A DNA stretch of 64,000 bases, taken from positions 1-64,000 of the forward strand of contig WBMZ01003460.1 of NCBI GenBank assembly GCA_013400975.1. The letters are read 5' to 3'. Below are positions 14,186 through 26,019 of this stretch, one piece after another. Source of the DNA: Atrichornis clamosus. Taxonomy: Eukaryota > Chordata > Aves > Passeriformes > Menuridae. The position numbers were made by a program, and so were the translations under genes. Below the pieces are notes generated by a model. The model did not search any database, was not told the origin of the DNA, and saw only the letters and a program-made list of their open reading frames with translations. How positions within the stretch are numbered: the stretch's first letter is position 1; the number at the start of each line of letters is the position of its first letter.

Positions 14186-17020
14186 AACCCAAGTATTTTT
14201 CTGGAGGTAATAGTAGTGTTTGTAATAATGGGAAGCATTTCCTCATGATACTACAGTAGTTTGACTTATGAAATGCCTTCTTCTTTAGTCATCTGTTGCC
14301 AGCAGCTTTATCTGGGGGCATATTCCCCTTTTTTTGATTAAAACTTACTTTCATTCAGATATCAATTTGACAGCTATAACAATTTGATAGCCTTCAGATA
14401 GGAGGTAAGACCTTTAGCTTTATGTGTGTTTATCCATAAACTTTGACTTGATTATTTTAAAAGATTTGAAATAGTTTCTGTGGTGACTACCTTTAAAAAG
14501 TCATCACTTACTTGTGACATCCCTACAGTGGTAATTGAGCTGGAACTTTTGTATATTTGGAAGTAGCCACTCTAAAATATCATTGAGTACCAGCTCCAGG
14601 TAAATGATGCCATTTCCATTTATGGCCCTTCTAATGCACCCTCCTGTCTTTTCCATGTAGATGAAGTTTTATTTCATTTTTATCTACTACATACTATTTG
14701 TGCTACAACTTCTCCTCTTGCATCTTCATAAACTTTCCTTTAGCAGGATGTCAGTGTATGGCCTAGAGAAGGAAATATGGCTGGAATACACTGTGCAGTC
14801 CTCTGGGCTGGCAGAATAATCTGTGAAGAGTGATTTTAGTGCTTCATCTATTGGAGCATCTGGACCCTGTTCTGGGGTCCTTCTCAGTTGTGTTAAAAAA
14901 AAATAAAATCTTTGGATTATAGGAGCTGAACCCCAGTTTTCTTTATTCCTGCTTTGAATCCTGTGGTGTTTGAAAGGCAAATTAAATGAGTGATCTAGTA
15001 AACATTAAATGGCTAATGATGAACTTCTGTCCTGGCCCTAGGCTGTCTGTAGCACAGAGGGGATCAGTATTGTAAAACATGTTTTGTTAACTAAAAGGTA
15101 GTGACAGCAGCACTTGGGTTAGAGGCTGCTGTGAGTGTTCACAGTCAGTGCTCAGAGAAGAAGGGACGATGATGTACTAAATACTACCAGTGCATTTGGT
15201 TTGTTAGCAGTACTGTTGGCCCCTTTTTCTTAGCAGCTTATTTTACCTTTTTCCCTAACACTTTCCAAATCTCTGTTGCTGAATGAAAACAGTGGGGGGG
15301 AAAAAAGTCGGATAAGAGCATTAAGAAAGAATGGGAAAAAACCACTTCTGTATTACTGTGACTATCTAGTGCTTTGAGAATTTTAATGGGAGTACCCATT
15401 CATACTGCCTCTAAGAAAGCAAATCCAGCAGCAGGGAATGTGAGAACATCTGGAGTGCAAGCCAAGTATCTAGGTCAGCAAATGATGGTTAAGTTATTGC
15501 TTTTAAATGGTACAAGTTAAGGATAGATAGTGGTTGAGCCTTAGTTCTGCAGGATTATCTTAAAGTCGTACTTTTTTGTTGTTGTTCAGTGATTTAATTT
15601 ATCTTTCAAGTTGCTGGGAGAACATAATTTTCAGCTTCAGCAGCTTTCCACATGCCATTACTCTATGGCCAAGGTAATTTTATTGATCGTATTAATAATG
15701 TGGATCAGAAAGTATGACCACGACAGACTTTGTCACAGGGGAGCAACATGTCTTGAGAGACGCTTGCAGTAAAGAATAATGTGCCTTTGATATCCGGGTG
15801 CTATTTCTCCAAAGAGGGGAGATTTTATTTACATTTTCATAAAGCTCTAAATATGAGATATTTCAATCCTGTAACATAGATTGTTTTCTTTAATGCATTC
15901 TGGGGTTATTCTTGCTGGTAGAGGGCAAGTCAGAGTGACCTCAAAGATGTGTATGTGTCTGGGAATACTTTATTATATGTGTAAGTATATTAGGTTGTGT
16001 GAAAAATGGTGAAGTGAATGAGGAATTCAGTCAAGTAATAATGGACATGTAAAAGCAGTTTGACCAATATGTCAGTCTTTTGATATTAATATGCTATAGT
16101 TGTACAATTTAGGCAAATACCACATTATTTTTAGCAGATTGTCTTGAGTTAATGTACTTTTAAAAATTGAAACTTATATGTGTAAAAGGAATGTAGTTGC
16201 CTGCAGTAGAATCTTACCTGCTCTTCTTGAAGTGTATTGAAAAGTGCATTGCTCTTATCTTACTCTTATCCTCCAAATAGAAAATACAGACGTGCTTTGA
16301 AAATAATTCCGGTTCGGGTTTGAGGGCACTTGAATCATATACACACACCATAAGCAGCCTTTAGAGTCATTACATTCTGATGGAGAAATAATATGTGCAG
16401 GAACAGAGATAAGAAAATTGGAGTACAAAATGTAAATTATAACTGTGCACTGTAGCTGTCCTCCCATTCAGGAGTACCTTACGTTATGTAAAATTTTATT
16501 TATGTGAGTAGGCATTTTCAGAAGTAAACATCAAATTCTGTTTTCAAGGTAAGACATGTATGCCTTATTCCTGTCTTAAACATTAATAATCCATAGGATT
16601 TTCACTGAGCTCAGGAACGCGTTTCTTTGAATATTTTTCTGACCCATATGATTATCTCCGTTAACTGCAATATGAAAAAGATGGCATAGCTTTGTATGCT
16701 TGTGTGAGCCTGTATTTTACTGTGTAGAAAGCAGTGCAGGAAGTAAGTCAGCAGTGGGGCTGCGCTCTGCTTAGCTGAAACACAGCTCGCTCTTTATACA
16801 TTCCTAAATTATTAGAAAGGAGCCTCTTGGAAAACTTATTTTTTGTAACAGAAAATGAGGGAGAAAAACAAAAAGAGATAAAATGCACAGAACGAGCTAA
16901 AATTAGTAACCAGCTAATGGCCTGCTTGTTGTTCAGGGCGGTGTGCAGCTGACAGCGATGTGCTGACAGACTGCAGCCGATTGCCACTGAAAGTCCACAC
17001 AAGGTTGGAGCTGTCTGCAG

Positions 17021-17322
17021 CTTCCTCACAAGGGGAAGCTCAGGTGACCAGTGACAGGACCTGAGGGAATGGCATGAAGCTGTGTCAGGGGAGGGGTAGG
17101 CTGGGTATTAGGAAAAGGTTTTCCATCCAGAGGGTGGTTGGGCACTGGAACAGGCTCCCCAGGGCAGTGGTCACAGCACCAAGCCTGGCAGAGCTCAAGA
17201 AGCGTTTGGACAATACTCTTGGGCACAGGGGATGGTTCTTGGGGATGTCCTCTGCAGGACCAGGAGTGGGACTGTGATGATCCTTGTGGGTCCCTTCCAA
17301 CTCAGAGTATTCTGTGATTCTG
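17021..17322 (+). mobile_element. CR1 LINE fragment, 3' end
   Basis: This is a 5'-truncated CR1 retrotransposon copy holding the end of ORF2 and the 3' UTR. It starts at CTTCCTCACAAGGGGAAG, then passes through a block deletion to GACCAGTGACAGGACC and the typical tail of avian CR1, including GAGGGTGGTTGGGCACTGG and GATGATCCTTGTGGGTCCC. It ends in the ATTCTGTGATTCTG repeat that closes CR1 elements. The short open frames here are decayed CR1 sequence, not host genes. As is usual for CR1, no clear target duplication is visible. Confidence 0.93.
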
Positions 17323-20300
17323 CAAAGGAAATACTTGGCTCATATATTGTGAAAACCTCAGTATAACATATATAACATAACCTCCAGAAAACTTCTTTCA
17401 CTCCAAATGTCTTCTGGCACTTCAGAGTTGTCACATAGTTCCAGATTATACTCCTGATAATACTGTCATTTTTACTGAGAACAGGCTTGTTATTGTCACA
17501 CTGTGCTTTAAACTCTGTGGTTAGTTTCAGGGACCAAGAGCTCTGTAGCATCCTTATGGCATGTGCTGGAGCTGATGGGAATTGGGCTTCCTGGGCTTCC
17601 CAGGAATTACTTCTTACATCTCAGGTCTGAACTGCATATTGAGAGTAATGAGGAAAGACAGAAGTATGCAGTATGTTAGAAATCTTCACCCGAAAAGCTC
17701 CCGTTTTGGGCACATAATCCAAACTACTGTTTGCAATGCAATTAAACATCACTGTCATATCAGAGGACCTTAATTATATGAAAAAGAGTGGCTCAAGAAA
17801 GCTTCAATATCTCAGTAATTGACTTTGGATTTAAAGTTTTAAAAAATAAATGTAGGTATAATTGAAGTGACTCACATAAGAACAGCAGACTTAGTAATGG
17901 ATGGTTCCTCGAGCATACAGCTGCACGCCTTAATCCCCTGCTCTGCATCAGTGTGGACTGGTTCCATTTCATAAATAGTCCTCATGGTAGAAAATTTTGT
18001 CCTTATTTCCACACTTCATTTGCATAATATCTCAATGAAAATGTTTTCAGTTGAGATAAGAATGAAAACATCGGAGTTGGAAAACTATGAAATCCGCATT
18101 TTAGAGCAGCAGCCATTATCTCTCATGTCAATCATCAGTGTTTCCTAGCTGATGTTTAGTAGTCAGAAAAGTACTTTTTTTCTTAATTTGGGTTTTAATT
18201 TTTATGACAGGAAGTCAAGTGAACCAAGAGCTAAAGAAGTGAATGAAGTTTAACAAAATAAACTCAAATTAGTGACATTGTTTTCTTGCTGTGAGCAATG
18301 TATAACTTATTCTTGATGTGATGAGAGTAAGGAGAGAGATCTCAGTTTTCAGTTTGCAATCTCATGTATTAATAATTGGTCTCACTACATCAACCATGTT
18401 ACCTTTCAGTCCTCATATTTGATTTTTTATCTGGTCATTTTGGAGATGAGGTTTTCAGTGTTGAATGTGGAGCTGTTCCCTTTTGGGGAAGTTCCACCTT
18501 TTCCTCTCTCGACGTGTGTTTTGTTTATGAATTGGGAGGCATAGAGGAGGATTTAAGTCTTAATTGGTAGAGTATAAAAAATATGCAATTTGGGTGTACC
18601 TTAAAGCAAAGTTCTGATTCTTCATTTGTTCTTTCTAACCCTTAGCTAACCTTTGTAAAAAACGAGGAGTTAGCTTTTTCCTTTGAGCTTCTGATGCTCG
18701 CCTGCCTTTGCTCCCCCACCCTTCTGTGTGAGCTTGTGACCTGACAACTGCTGTCTCCTGTTTGCAGGGAATTCTGTTTGCTCTCCTGAATATTCCCTGT
18801 TTCTTGCTCATGACTTTTCATATGTTTGAGTAGAGAGACTGTTAAGGATTTTCTGATGGGAAATGAGAGCTGTGATTTCATGAGCACATGTCTTTTCAAG
18901 TTTGCAGCATTCTTAGAAGCAGGTGAGTTGTGACACCGTATCTGTGTGTCAGAACCACACAGAGTTTGAGGGCTCAGGCTTCTTCTTTTGAAGTGTGTTG
19001 TTCTCATCTACCTGCCATGTTCTGAACCTTGTTGCGTAAGCTGCACGTGGAGACAAAAAACAAAGTGTTGATTTTTAAATTGTAAAGTTTCTCTCCTTTC
19101 TACTGCGGGAAGCAGTCATTTCTGGAGCGTTCTGCTGTGCACACAATTGCACATGTTCATTTGGTGAGTTTGCATTTTAATTCAGGTGCAGTACATTAAG
19201 AAGTCATCTGGCCTATGCTGAAAACTGCAGAATGACACTGAGGAGGTTGGTTTAAAGAAGTGCTTTGAATGAGGAAGTGGTATGTATTTTAGAAGGTCCA
19301 TAGGTACTTAATTGAGAACCATGACAGGAGAGAGGCCAAGCAGGTGGCATGGGGGGAGTCAGCCAGGGCTGATGACTCTGTTTGGAGGAAAAAGCTGGCT
19401 GTAAGTGAAAAGAGCAGCATTTCTGTTTTTTGAGGTCGAAGTCTGTGAAGATGCAGCTTTGGCAGCTGGGAACAGTTGAACAATGTAATATCTGACTGAG
19501 ATTTCTGAGGCATAGACCATTTTTTTGGTGTGTGCTTGGCCCTTTCCAAGCCTGTGGGAGCTTTAATTTGTTGCAAGAGCTTTTGAGTGCTCTCCATAGG
19601 CAATAACATTTGTGTAGTTACTACTGTCACACTGAGAATCTGAGGCAAGTGGACTTTGGGAAAAGATATGGCTGTGTAGTTTGGATAAAGCAGTTAATTA
19701 CAGGCAGATTTATTTTCAGAGCTATTATTATATATCACAATTTAAGCTGTAATACTGAGGTGTTTAAACTGACTCCGAAAGATTTTGATGCAGTCATTAG
19801 TAAAGCAGTAGGGATGCCAAGGGGCATTGCATTACTAGGAGGGAGGAGGTAAGGAATGCAAGTCACCTTGCTGTAAGGTTCCCAGAGACTACATGGAAAT
19901 GAGTGGACCTGTATAGGGAGGCACTTCAATAGGTCTGAAACAAAAAAAAAGAGAGCTTGAACAAGAAAAAAAGAACATATTTAATGGGGTCTTTCGGTAA
20001 AGAGATAAAGAATTACTGTGGAGGAAGAAAATAGTAATTCTACCAGAGTTCCTGCAGGAGAGGAAGAACATAACTATGTCAAATTTGTTTAAAAATTGTC
20101 ACTTTAATGATGTCACCCAAGTGAAATCAATGACAGGTGATTTATCTACCATTTGTTTTCACTTTTGTAAAGTCTGTGATAGTTAATATTTCATAGTAGT
20201 TTTCATTTTTTTGGATGTGTGGAAGTAATTTTTTTTTCCTAGCCCAAAACTGGGTAATTTGGCAGTGTTGGCTCTGGTCTGTCCATTTTGCTGAGAAAGG

Positions 20301-23300
20301 GATACATTTTTGTGCAACTTATTTGCATTCTTCTCACTGCAATATTCTTTCCTTTTCCATGCTGAATCTTCAAGCAGACAAAGTTGCTGCTTGTCTGGAG
20401 GAACATTTTGATTACAAATTTTAGAGGAATCAATATGCTTTTTTCCATGCTTTCAGAGGTATTAAAAAACGTTGAATAGCAGTAGTTACAAATCCAAAGC
20501 CTCAGACAAAAGGGAATGAATTTTTCACCTCAGCAGCAATAATGATGTTAGCTTTTTTTGGCATTTATTTTCCTCCTTTCTGCATCATCCTCCCTTCCTC
20601 ACTCATTCACAACATGAGAAACTCACAATCACTTTTACCTGCATGCCTGAAAATATTCTATGGTAGAAATAATTACAGTTGGGAAAATGCATTCCATTAG
20701 AGTTTGGTTTGTTTGTTTTTAAAGCAGAGTAATTTATATAATAAATGCCATGAGGTGGCCTTTGGGAGGTCTTGCTTATAGGGCAGGAAAATTTTCAGGA
20801 AGACAAATATTCTGTGAAGCCAAATCAGCACTCAGTAGCCACACAAGAATGGTCAAGATAGAAAACTTTGGACCTCAAGAGCTACTTGAGCACCATTTTG
20901 AAAGTCCTTGGGGCTTGGTTTTCATTTTTGGTTGTGTTTTTTTTGTTTGTTGGTTTTTCAATTGACTCATTTCTGAGTGCATTTGCCGTACTGTTAAAAA
21001 TTAGGTGATTGGAGAGTCATTTAGCTTCAAGGCAGTATCTGTGTTAGCATCTGGTTTTGGAAAGAACAAAAACATGTCATTCAGAGATTTGCATGTTCCT
21101 GCAAGGCTTCTGGTAGAAGGAGGCGTTAACTGAAAGACTATTACTTTAACAGGTAAAAGATTTTTTGATCTCTATTTTTCTGTAAATACTTGTCTCAGAA
21201 TTTGGTGTAGTTTTTCATCACTCTCGAGATAATTTTCTATCGAAGATGGCTTTTAAGGATGTTACAAAAACAGTTGACATTTTGTGAATTACTAGGGACA
21301 CAACAGAGCACTTCTCTATTCACCTCCAAGGATTCTCAGTGGCCAAATTATCATGTGTATGCTGTACATTAATTTCACACCCAATTTGAAGCAGGAAGAA
21401 TCTGAACAGTTTTATGCACTCTGAAAAACACATCTGTGTCGTGGGGCAATGATCAGAAATGGTCAGAACAAGAGACGTAAATGTCCGTGGTTTAAGAGCA
21501 CTTTTAGCAGAGGGAAGACATTTGAATTGTGGTACTGCAACACCTGTGTTAAGGGTCTACTCTGGTTCATTATCCTGCTCTATTTTACACTGATAAGTTC
21601 ATTGGCATTGAGCTAAAGATTAAATGAGCCTATTTATGACTACATAAATGTGGTCACCAATTTCTCTTCATATGTCCTTTTCTGATTTCTTTTTCTCTTT
21701 GATATGTGGTAATGCCCGAGTTTACACACTTGGAGTTTTTCATAATATCTCAATATATTTCACCGTGTTTTAAAATTAAAACCCGACATTGTCTCTGCAC
21801 CCTTCTTGACTATTACATATTGCTAATCTTATGGGCTTTCTTTTTGTATTATACCAGTAATATTACTTAAACTTTTCTTCAGTAATGGCAGGTTTTAAGT
21901 TGTTCTTTTCTTAAGTGCTTTGGACTTTTTAAAGTGAATGAAACAGAAAAATTTTAGAAAGGTGTTACATTGCATTTTTAGAGAAATAAGCTCATCAAAG
22001 CTCTCTTCTTATGAATAGAAATATGAGTAAGAAAATAATTTTACTACTTAATTTTAGTCATGCAAGTAGTAACATTATTACAGGTCTCTGAACAAGAGAA
22101 TTTTCTTTGGCTCTCTATATTCATGTATTTAATGTCAGCAAAGGTTTCTATCTGTTCTGGTGTTAAATGCACAATGAGTTTTTTTAAAAAAGAAACAGAC
22201 CTGAAAGGAAAAGTGTACTTTTTGGATAGGTTATGATCTGAATCATCTGAAATGGTTTGGTAAGAACCATAGGAGGGTGCTTTTTGCACTTATTAGCATC
22301 TATTAAGCTCTGACATTAGTAATGCAGTATTTATCTGAAGACAGCCAGGTCAGCTTTTTATGAGGCAAAAATCACCAAGGAAAAATTGCATGTAATGTTC
22401 TGGAAACAAAAAAGATAGATAGACAATGGGTTTGCAGTTGAAAAGAGACGTTACCAGCTGTTTTATAGATTGGTCACTGGGGCTTTAATGTGAGATAATT
22501 AACTTTACCTTACATAAGGTAAATTATGCTTTTGCTCTTTGGGTGCTACTAATGAAAAGCCCTTTAGGAGCACATAGAATGAACTGTAGGATCAATTTTT
22601 AAGTCTGTCTGGTGTTGTTTACTTTAGCTACCACATTACCTTATGCCACAGGGAGTATAAAGAAGGAAATAACCATCCTTTACTGAGACAAGCAAAACCA
22701 CAAACATGCAGCACATGCAATTTCAGTTTACCTCCAGAGCATTAGTGGCATCTTGGTGTCTGCTGAGATAAATTTAAGTATCTATAGATTTCTGGTCAAA
22801 TTCTAGTAAATTTTGCCATGTCCAAGTCATCTAATAACGTACTTAGACACTTGCCCTAGCAGGAAAATATAAGTGGGCTTACAGAATGTCTTAACTGGTT
22901 TGTTCCTGATTACAAAAGAATTTTATAGAGGACAGGGGAATTTCACTGACGTTCATTGTACAAATCACTGGATGAACGCTAGACCATAAAATGAGGAAGG
23001 GAATATGCATAAAAAGACAAGAGGGTAAAAATACCCTGTGCATAGGCCTAGCCTGCTCTCCTGGACTAAAAATGAAAGAAAACCTAAAAATTATCAAGCC
23101 TGTGTGCTTTGAAGTTCCTTGAGAGGACCATTTTAAGCTTTTATGTCACATTGACTTTACAGTCAGACAGTTTCCTGGTCTGAACTGGATAGGTGCTGAT
23201 GACATAAATTGCCTCTGAATTACTGATTGATATGGATGATTTTGCTTGTGACAAATCCAGTGCTTTCACTTACTATGTAAGCTCCCTGAAAAGTTACTCT

Positions 23301-24039
23301 TAATGCAGATATAAACTGAAAGAAAACAATAATGCAATAAATGGAGTACTGTGCAATATAACGGAACTTGAAGTTTCTAATAGGAAAAATATAAACTATA
23401 CAATAACATGTAATTTTGCACATGAAATCTGTGGCAGTTAATTAGAGAGAGCTGAATGACAATTGCACCAAACAAAATGAACTATTGGAAGCTAGCTTAC
23501 AAAAATCAACACTTAAATGAAGTTTATGATGTAGAACTCCTCTATCAGTTGCTGAAATGAACATGATTATCATTAGAACTGTCTTGTTTCTCCTGCCAGT
23601 GATTGTCTGTATATGTGTTTTGCTGTGAGTATGCATATGTTTTAAGCTCCAAAATTTCAAGATATTTTTAGTCATTAAAATGTGAAACGAATCTTTTGTG
23701 GCTTTGTTCTCAAGTGCCTGGTGTCTGAGTTATAGGCAAGTTTAATTTTTTACTGTATTCATCTGGACCACAGGGGAATCCTTGCTTTAATTAGTAAATT
23801 GCTTTTCAGTTACGTTTTTACACAAACCAATCATGGTTCAGTTTGCATTGCACTGCGGTGCTTATCCACTCTATCAAGTTTGTGTAGGAAACCAGCTCAC
23901 CAGCTGCGAGGGAAAAAACGCAGCCAGTTGGCAGTTCTTTCTGAAATCTGGAGATGCTTATTCAGAACTGAAATACTGGACTATGAACTGGTGCGCAGAA
24001 AGGCTCAGATTCTTCAGCTTACAGCTCCTGATTCAGTGA

Positions 24040-24400
24040 AACTGCTCAGCCGCTCGGCCACAGCTTCCCTGCCAGTCCCCAAGCCGTCGTGCGTGTCAGA
24101 GGAGACGCTGTCCCCTCACGTGTGCCGGGAAGCAGCCAGCAGCACTGGGCAGGCCTTCCCCCGCCGTCGTTCGTGCAACGAGAGTCGCGGTGCCTCCGCC
24201 GCCACTGAGATCTTGTCCCGTGAGGCTCTGGAGTCCCTGGTGGCTTCCCATTCTCATGTGAAGAGTGTTTTGAACTGTCTTGTAGTGTCAAGGCAGCACT
24301 TCTTTCCTCAGCAGCATTATCCAGCGGTTGCTCTGCTGTTTGCCCACGCTCGGTGTGTTTCAGGATGGTTGGTGCTGAGCTGGCCCTTCGGCCGCAGTTC
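24040..24400. other. CpG-rich islet in intron
   Basis: About 360 bases of markedly higher G+C hold about 23 CpG by hand count, including clusters such as CCGCCGTCGTTCG. The bases lie within a 234-codon stop-free frame (23799-24503, + strand). That frame opens on TTG and has no in-frame ATG until near its end, so I do not call it a gene. It could be a CpG island, an untranslated exon or a GC-rich remnant. Confidence 0.4.
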
Positions 24401-25054
24401 TCTTTCTACCCACTGCTGTTGTATGTTGTTAGTAAGGTCCATGGGCAGGCACCAAGGCACTTGCCAGCAAGCCCTGCCACAGTTCTCTCTTCTTTTGCAT
24501 TAGACTTCCCCACAGGCCATCCCAAAATCTCCATCCACCTAAAGAAAATGGAAAACATTTCTGAAAATAGAGCCAGTTTATGGACGTGAGAAGCCTCTCT
24601 CCAATCATCTGCTTTGCCCTTAGGTGAAGAAGGGTTGCAAGGCCTTTTCAAGGAGTTGCTTGTTCATCTCAGTGTAGAAATTCAGAAAACAAACATTTTT
24701 AAAGTAGTGATAGTCATGCTTCTGAGACTGAACAAAGCTGAGTTATCACTGCTTCGAGGCCCCTCCTGTGCAGGAGTGGTGCATGAACCACAAGTCAGAG
24801 GCAAGAGCAGTCTCCTTTCTCTAGATACGTGAAATATTTGAAATATGATGCCCACATGCCCTCCATGCCCTCCTTTTGGCATCCAGAATACCTCATTCTG
24901 AAGGTTGAAAGGATGCCAACCCTTCATGCTGCTGGTATAAAACACATCCAAGTTTTTATGTGCTAGCAAATGGTTGCAAACCCCAGTGGAAGAGTGTACC
25001 TCTCCTTTAAGTTAATATTTCTCCATTTAGCTTCTCTTCATTCTGCTAAACTGT

Positions 25055-25115
25055 ACTGTAAGGTAGGGCAAGTCTTAGTTTCTCTACCTACCAAATGGCC
25101 ATAAAAATTTAAATC
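25055..25115 (+). repeat. Possible MIR-like SINE scrap
   Basis: The words GGGCAAGTC, TTAGTTTCTC and CCAAATGG followed by an A/T stretch occur in the order expected for the 3' part of MIR-type CORE-SINEs. The match is short and diverged, so this is only a suggestion. Confidence 0.25.
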
Positions 25116-26002
25116 TAATGTTGTTTAAGACTTGGCTGAGATTCATATGCTTGGATCAAAGGTTGCAAATGCTGCAGGGTTCTGTAGGGGGTCAGTTCAA
25201 ATACTGCAAGTTCAGAGCAGTACGTTTGAGCAACTGTTGCTCTGTTGCAATAGCAGGTACCAGATCAAATGATGGAATGAACACACCCTATTCAGTATAG
25301 TAGGAATGTCATTTATTGTAGAATATTGTCATGGAATTAATGTCCCTTGCTTTGCAAACAACTGGCTTACCTGTACCTTGGCGTTTAATACCAGCAGGAG
25401 ACCATTATCCTCTAACAATGCACTGTCTCATTGCCATTATCTCTTAAGTAACACATATTGCAGAAAGAAATTGTCCAGGTGTATTTTCTTCTATACAGAA
25501 AACAAAGTGTAAGTGTAAAGTTTTTGTTAGTTCATGCAGCTAATTTCTGTTGCTCTTCTTTTTCTCTTCATTGGGATAGTTTCATGAACAGGGACAGTTC
25601 TTGGTGTTTCATTAAGGAAACACTTAAGACTTTCTTAAGGTGTGAGCAAATAAGGAAAAATTTTTAATGATACTTTGAGAGGGGTGTGGGGAGATCTTAA
25701 AGCTGTAACTAGAAAACCACACAGCTAACCTGCTTATTTGGAAGATGGATTATGATATGTGGTTGTTTGTTTTTGTTAGTGCTTTTTTATTGGTAGCGTT
25801 TTGGGTTTTTTTGGACTTCAGCCTTGGTAACAGCCAGATTTTCTGCAGAGATGTCATTTCTCCCTGCATCAGGTTCTGAATTATGCCATGTGTTATATGA
25901 TACCAGAATGCCACTTTCTGCAGTAACTTTCTTGCCTATTTATTTCCATCTTTCACCAAACTTGAAATGATCAGTGCAAAGTCATGTACTAGATTTGGCA
26001 TT

Positions 26003-26019
26003 AAAAAAAAAAAAAAAAA
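26003..26019 (+). repeat. A17 homopolymer
   Basis: An uninterrupted run of 17 A. No retrogene or SINE body is recognisable directly upstream. Confidence 0.95.

Larger units (their letters stand above)
1..17020 (+). other. GABRB2: GABRB2 intron (upstream of exon 4), first part
   Basis: This is AT-rich intronic sequence with scattered short A and T runs. I see no coding exon: the open frames are short, not GABRB-like and not flanked by convincing splice sites in frame. Two local oddities are listed separately, a CpG-rich patch at 10341-10570 and a G/T-rich tract at 14089-14185. Exon 3 of GABRB2 (about 68 bp) was searched for by its expected peptide and was not seen. Assignment to the intron is inferred from exon 4 downstream on the same strand. 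Confidence 0.75.

Noticed and set aside
17026..17300. Several overlapping frames of 66 to 71 codons
   Set aside because: They are within the CR1 3' end at 17021-17322.
18042..18071. Inverted ATGTTTTCA...TGAAAACAT words
   Set aside because: The stem is short with a long AT-rich loop; expected by chance in 64 kb.
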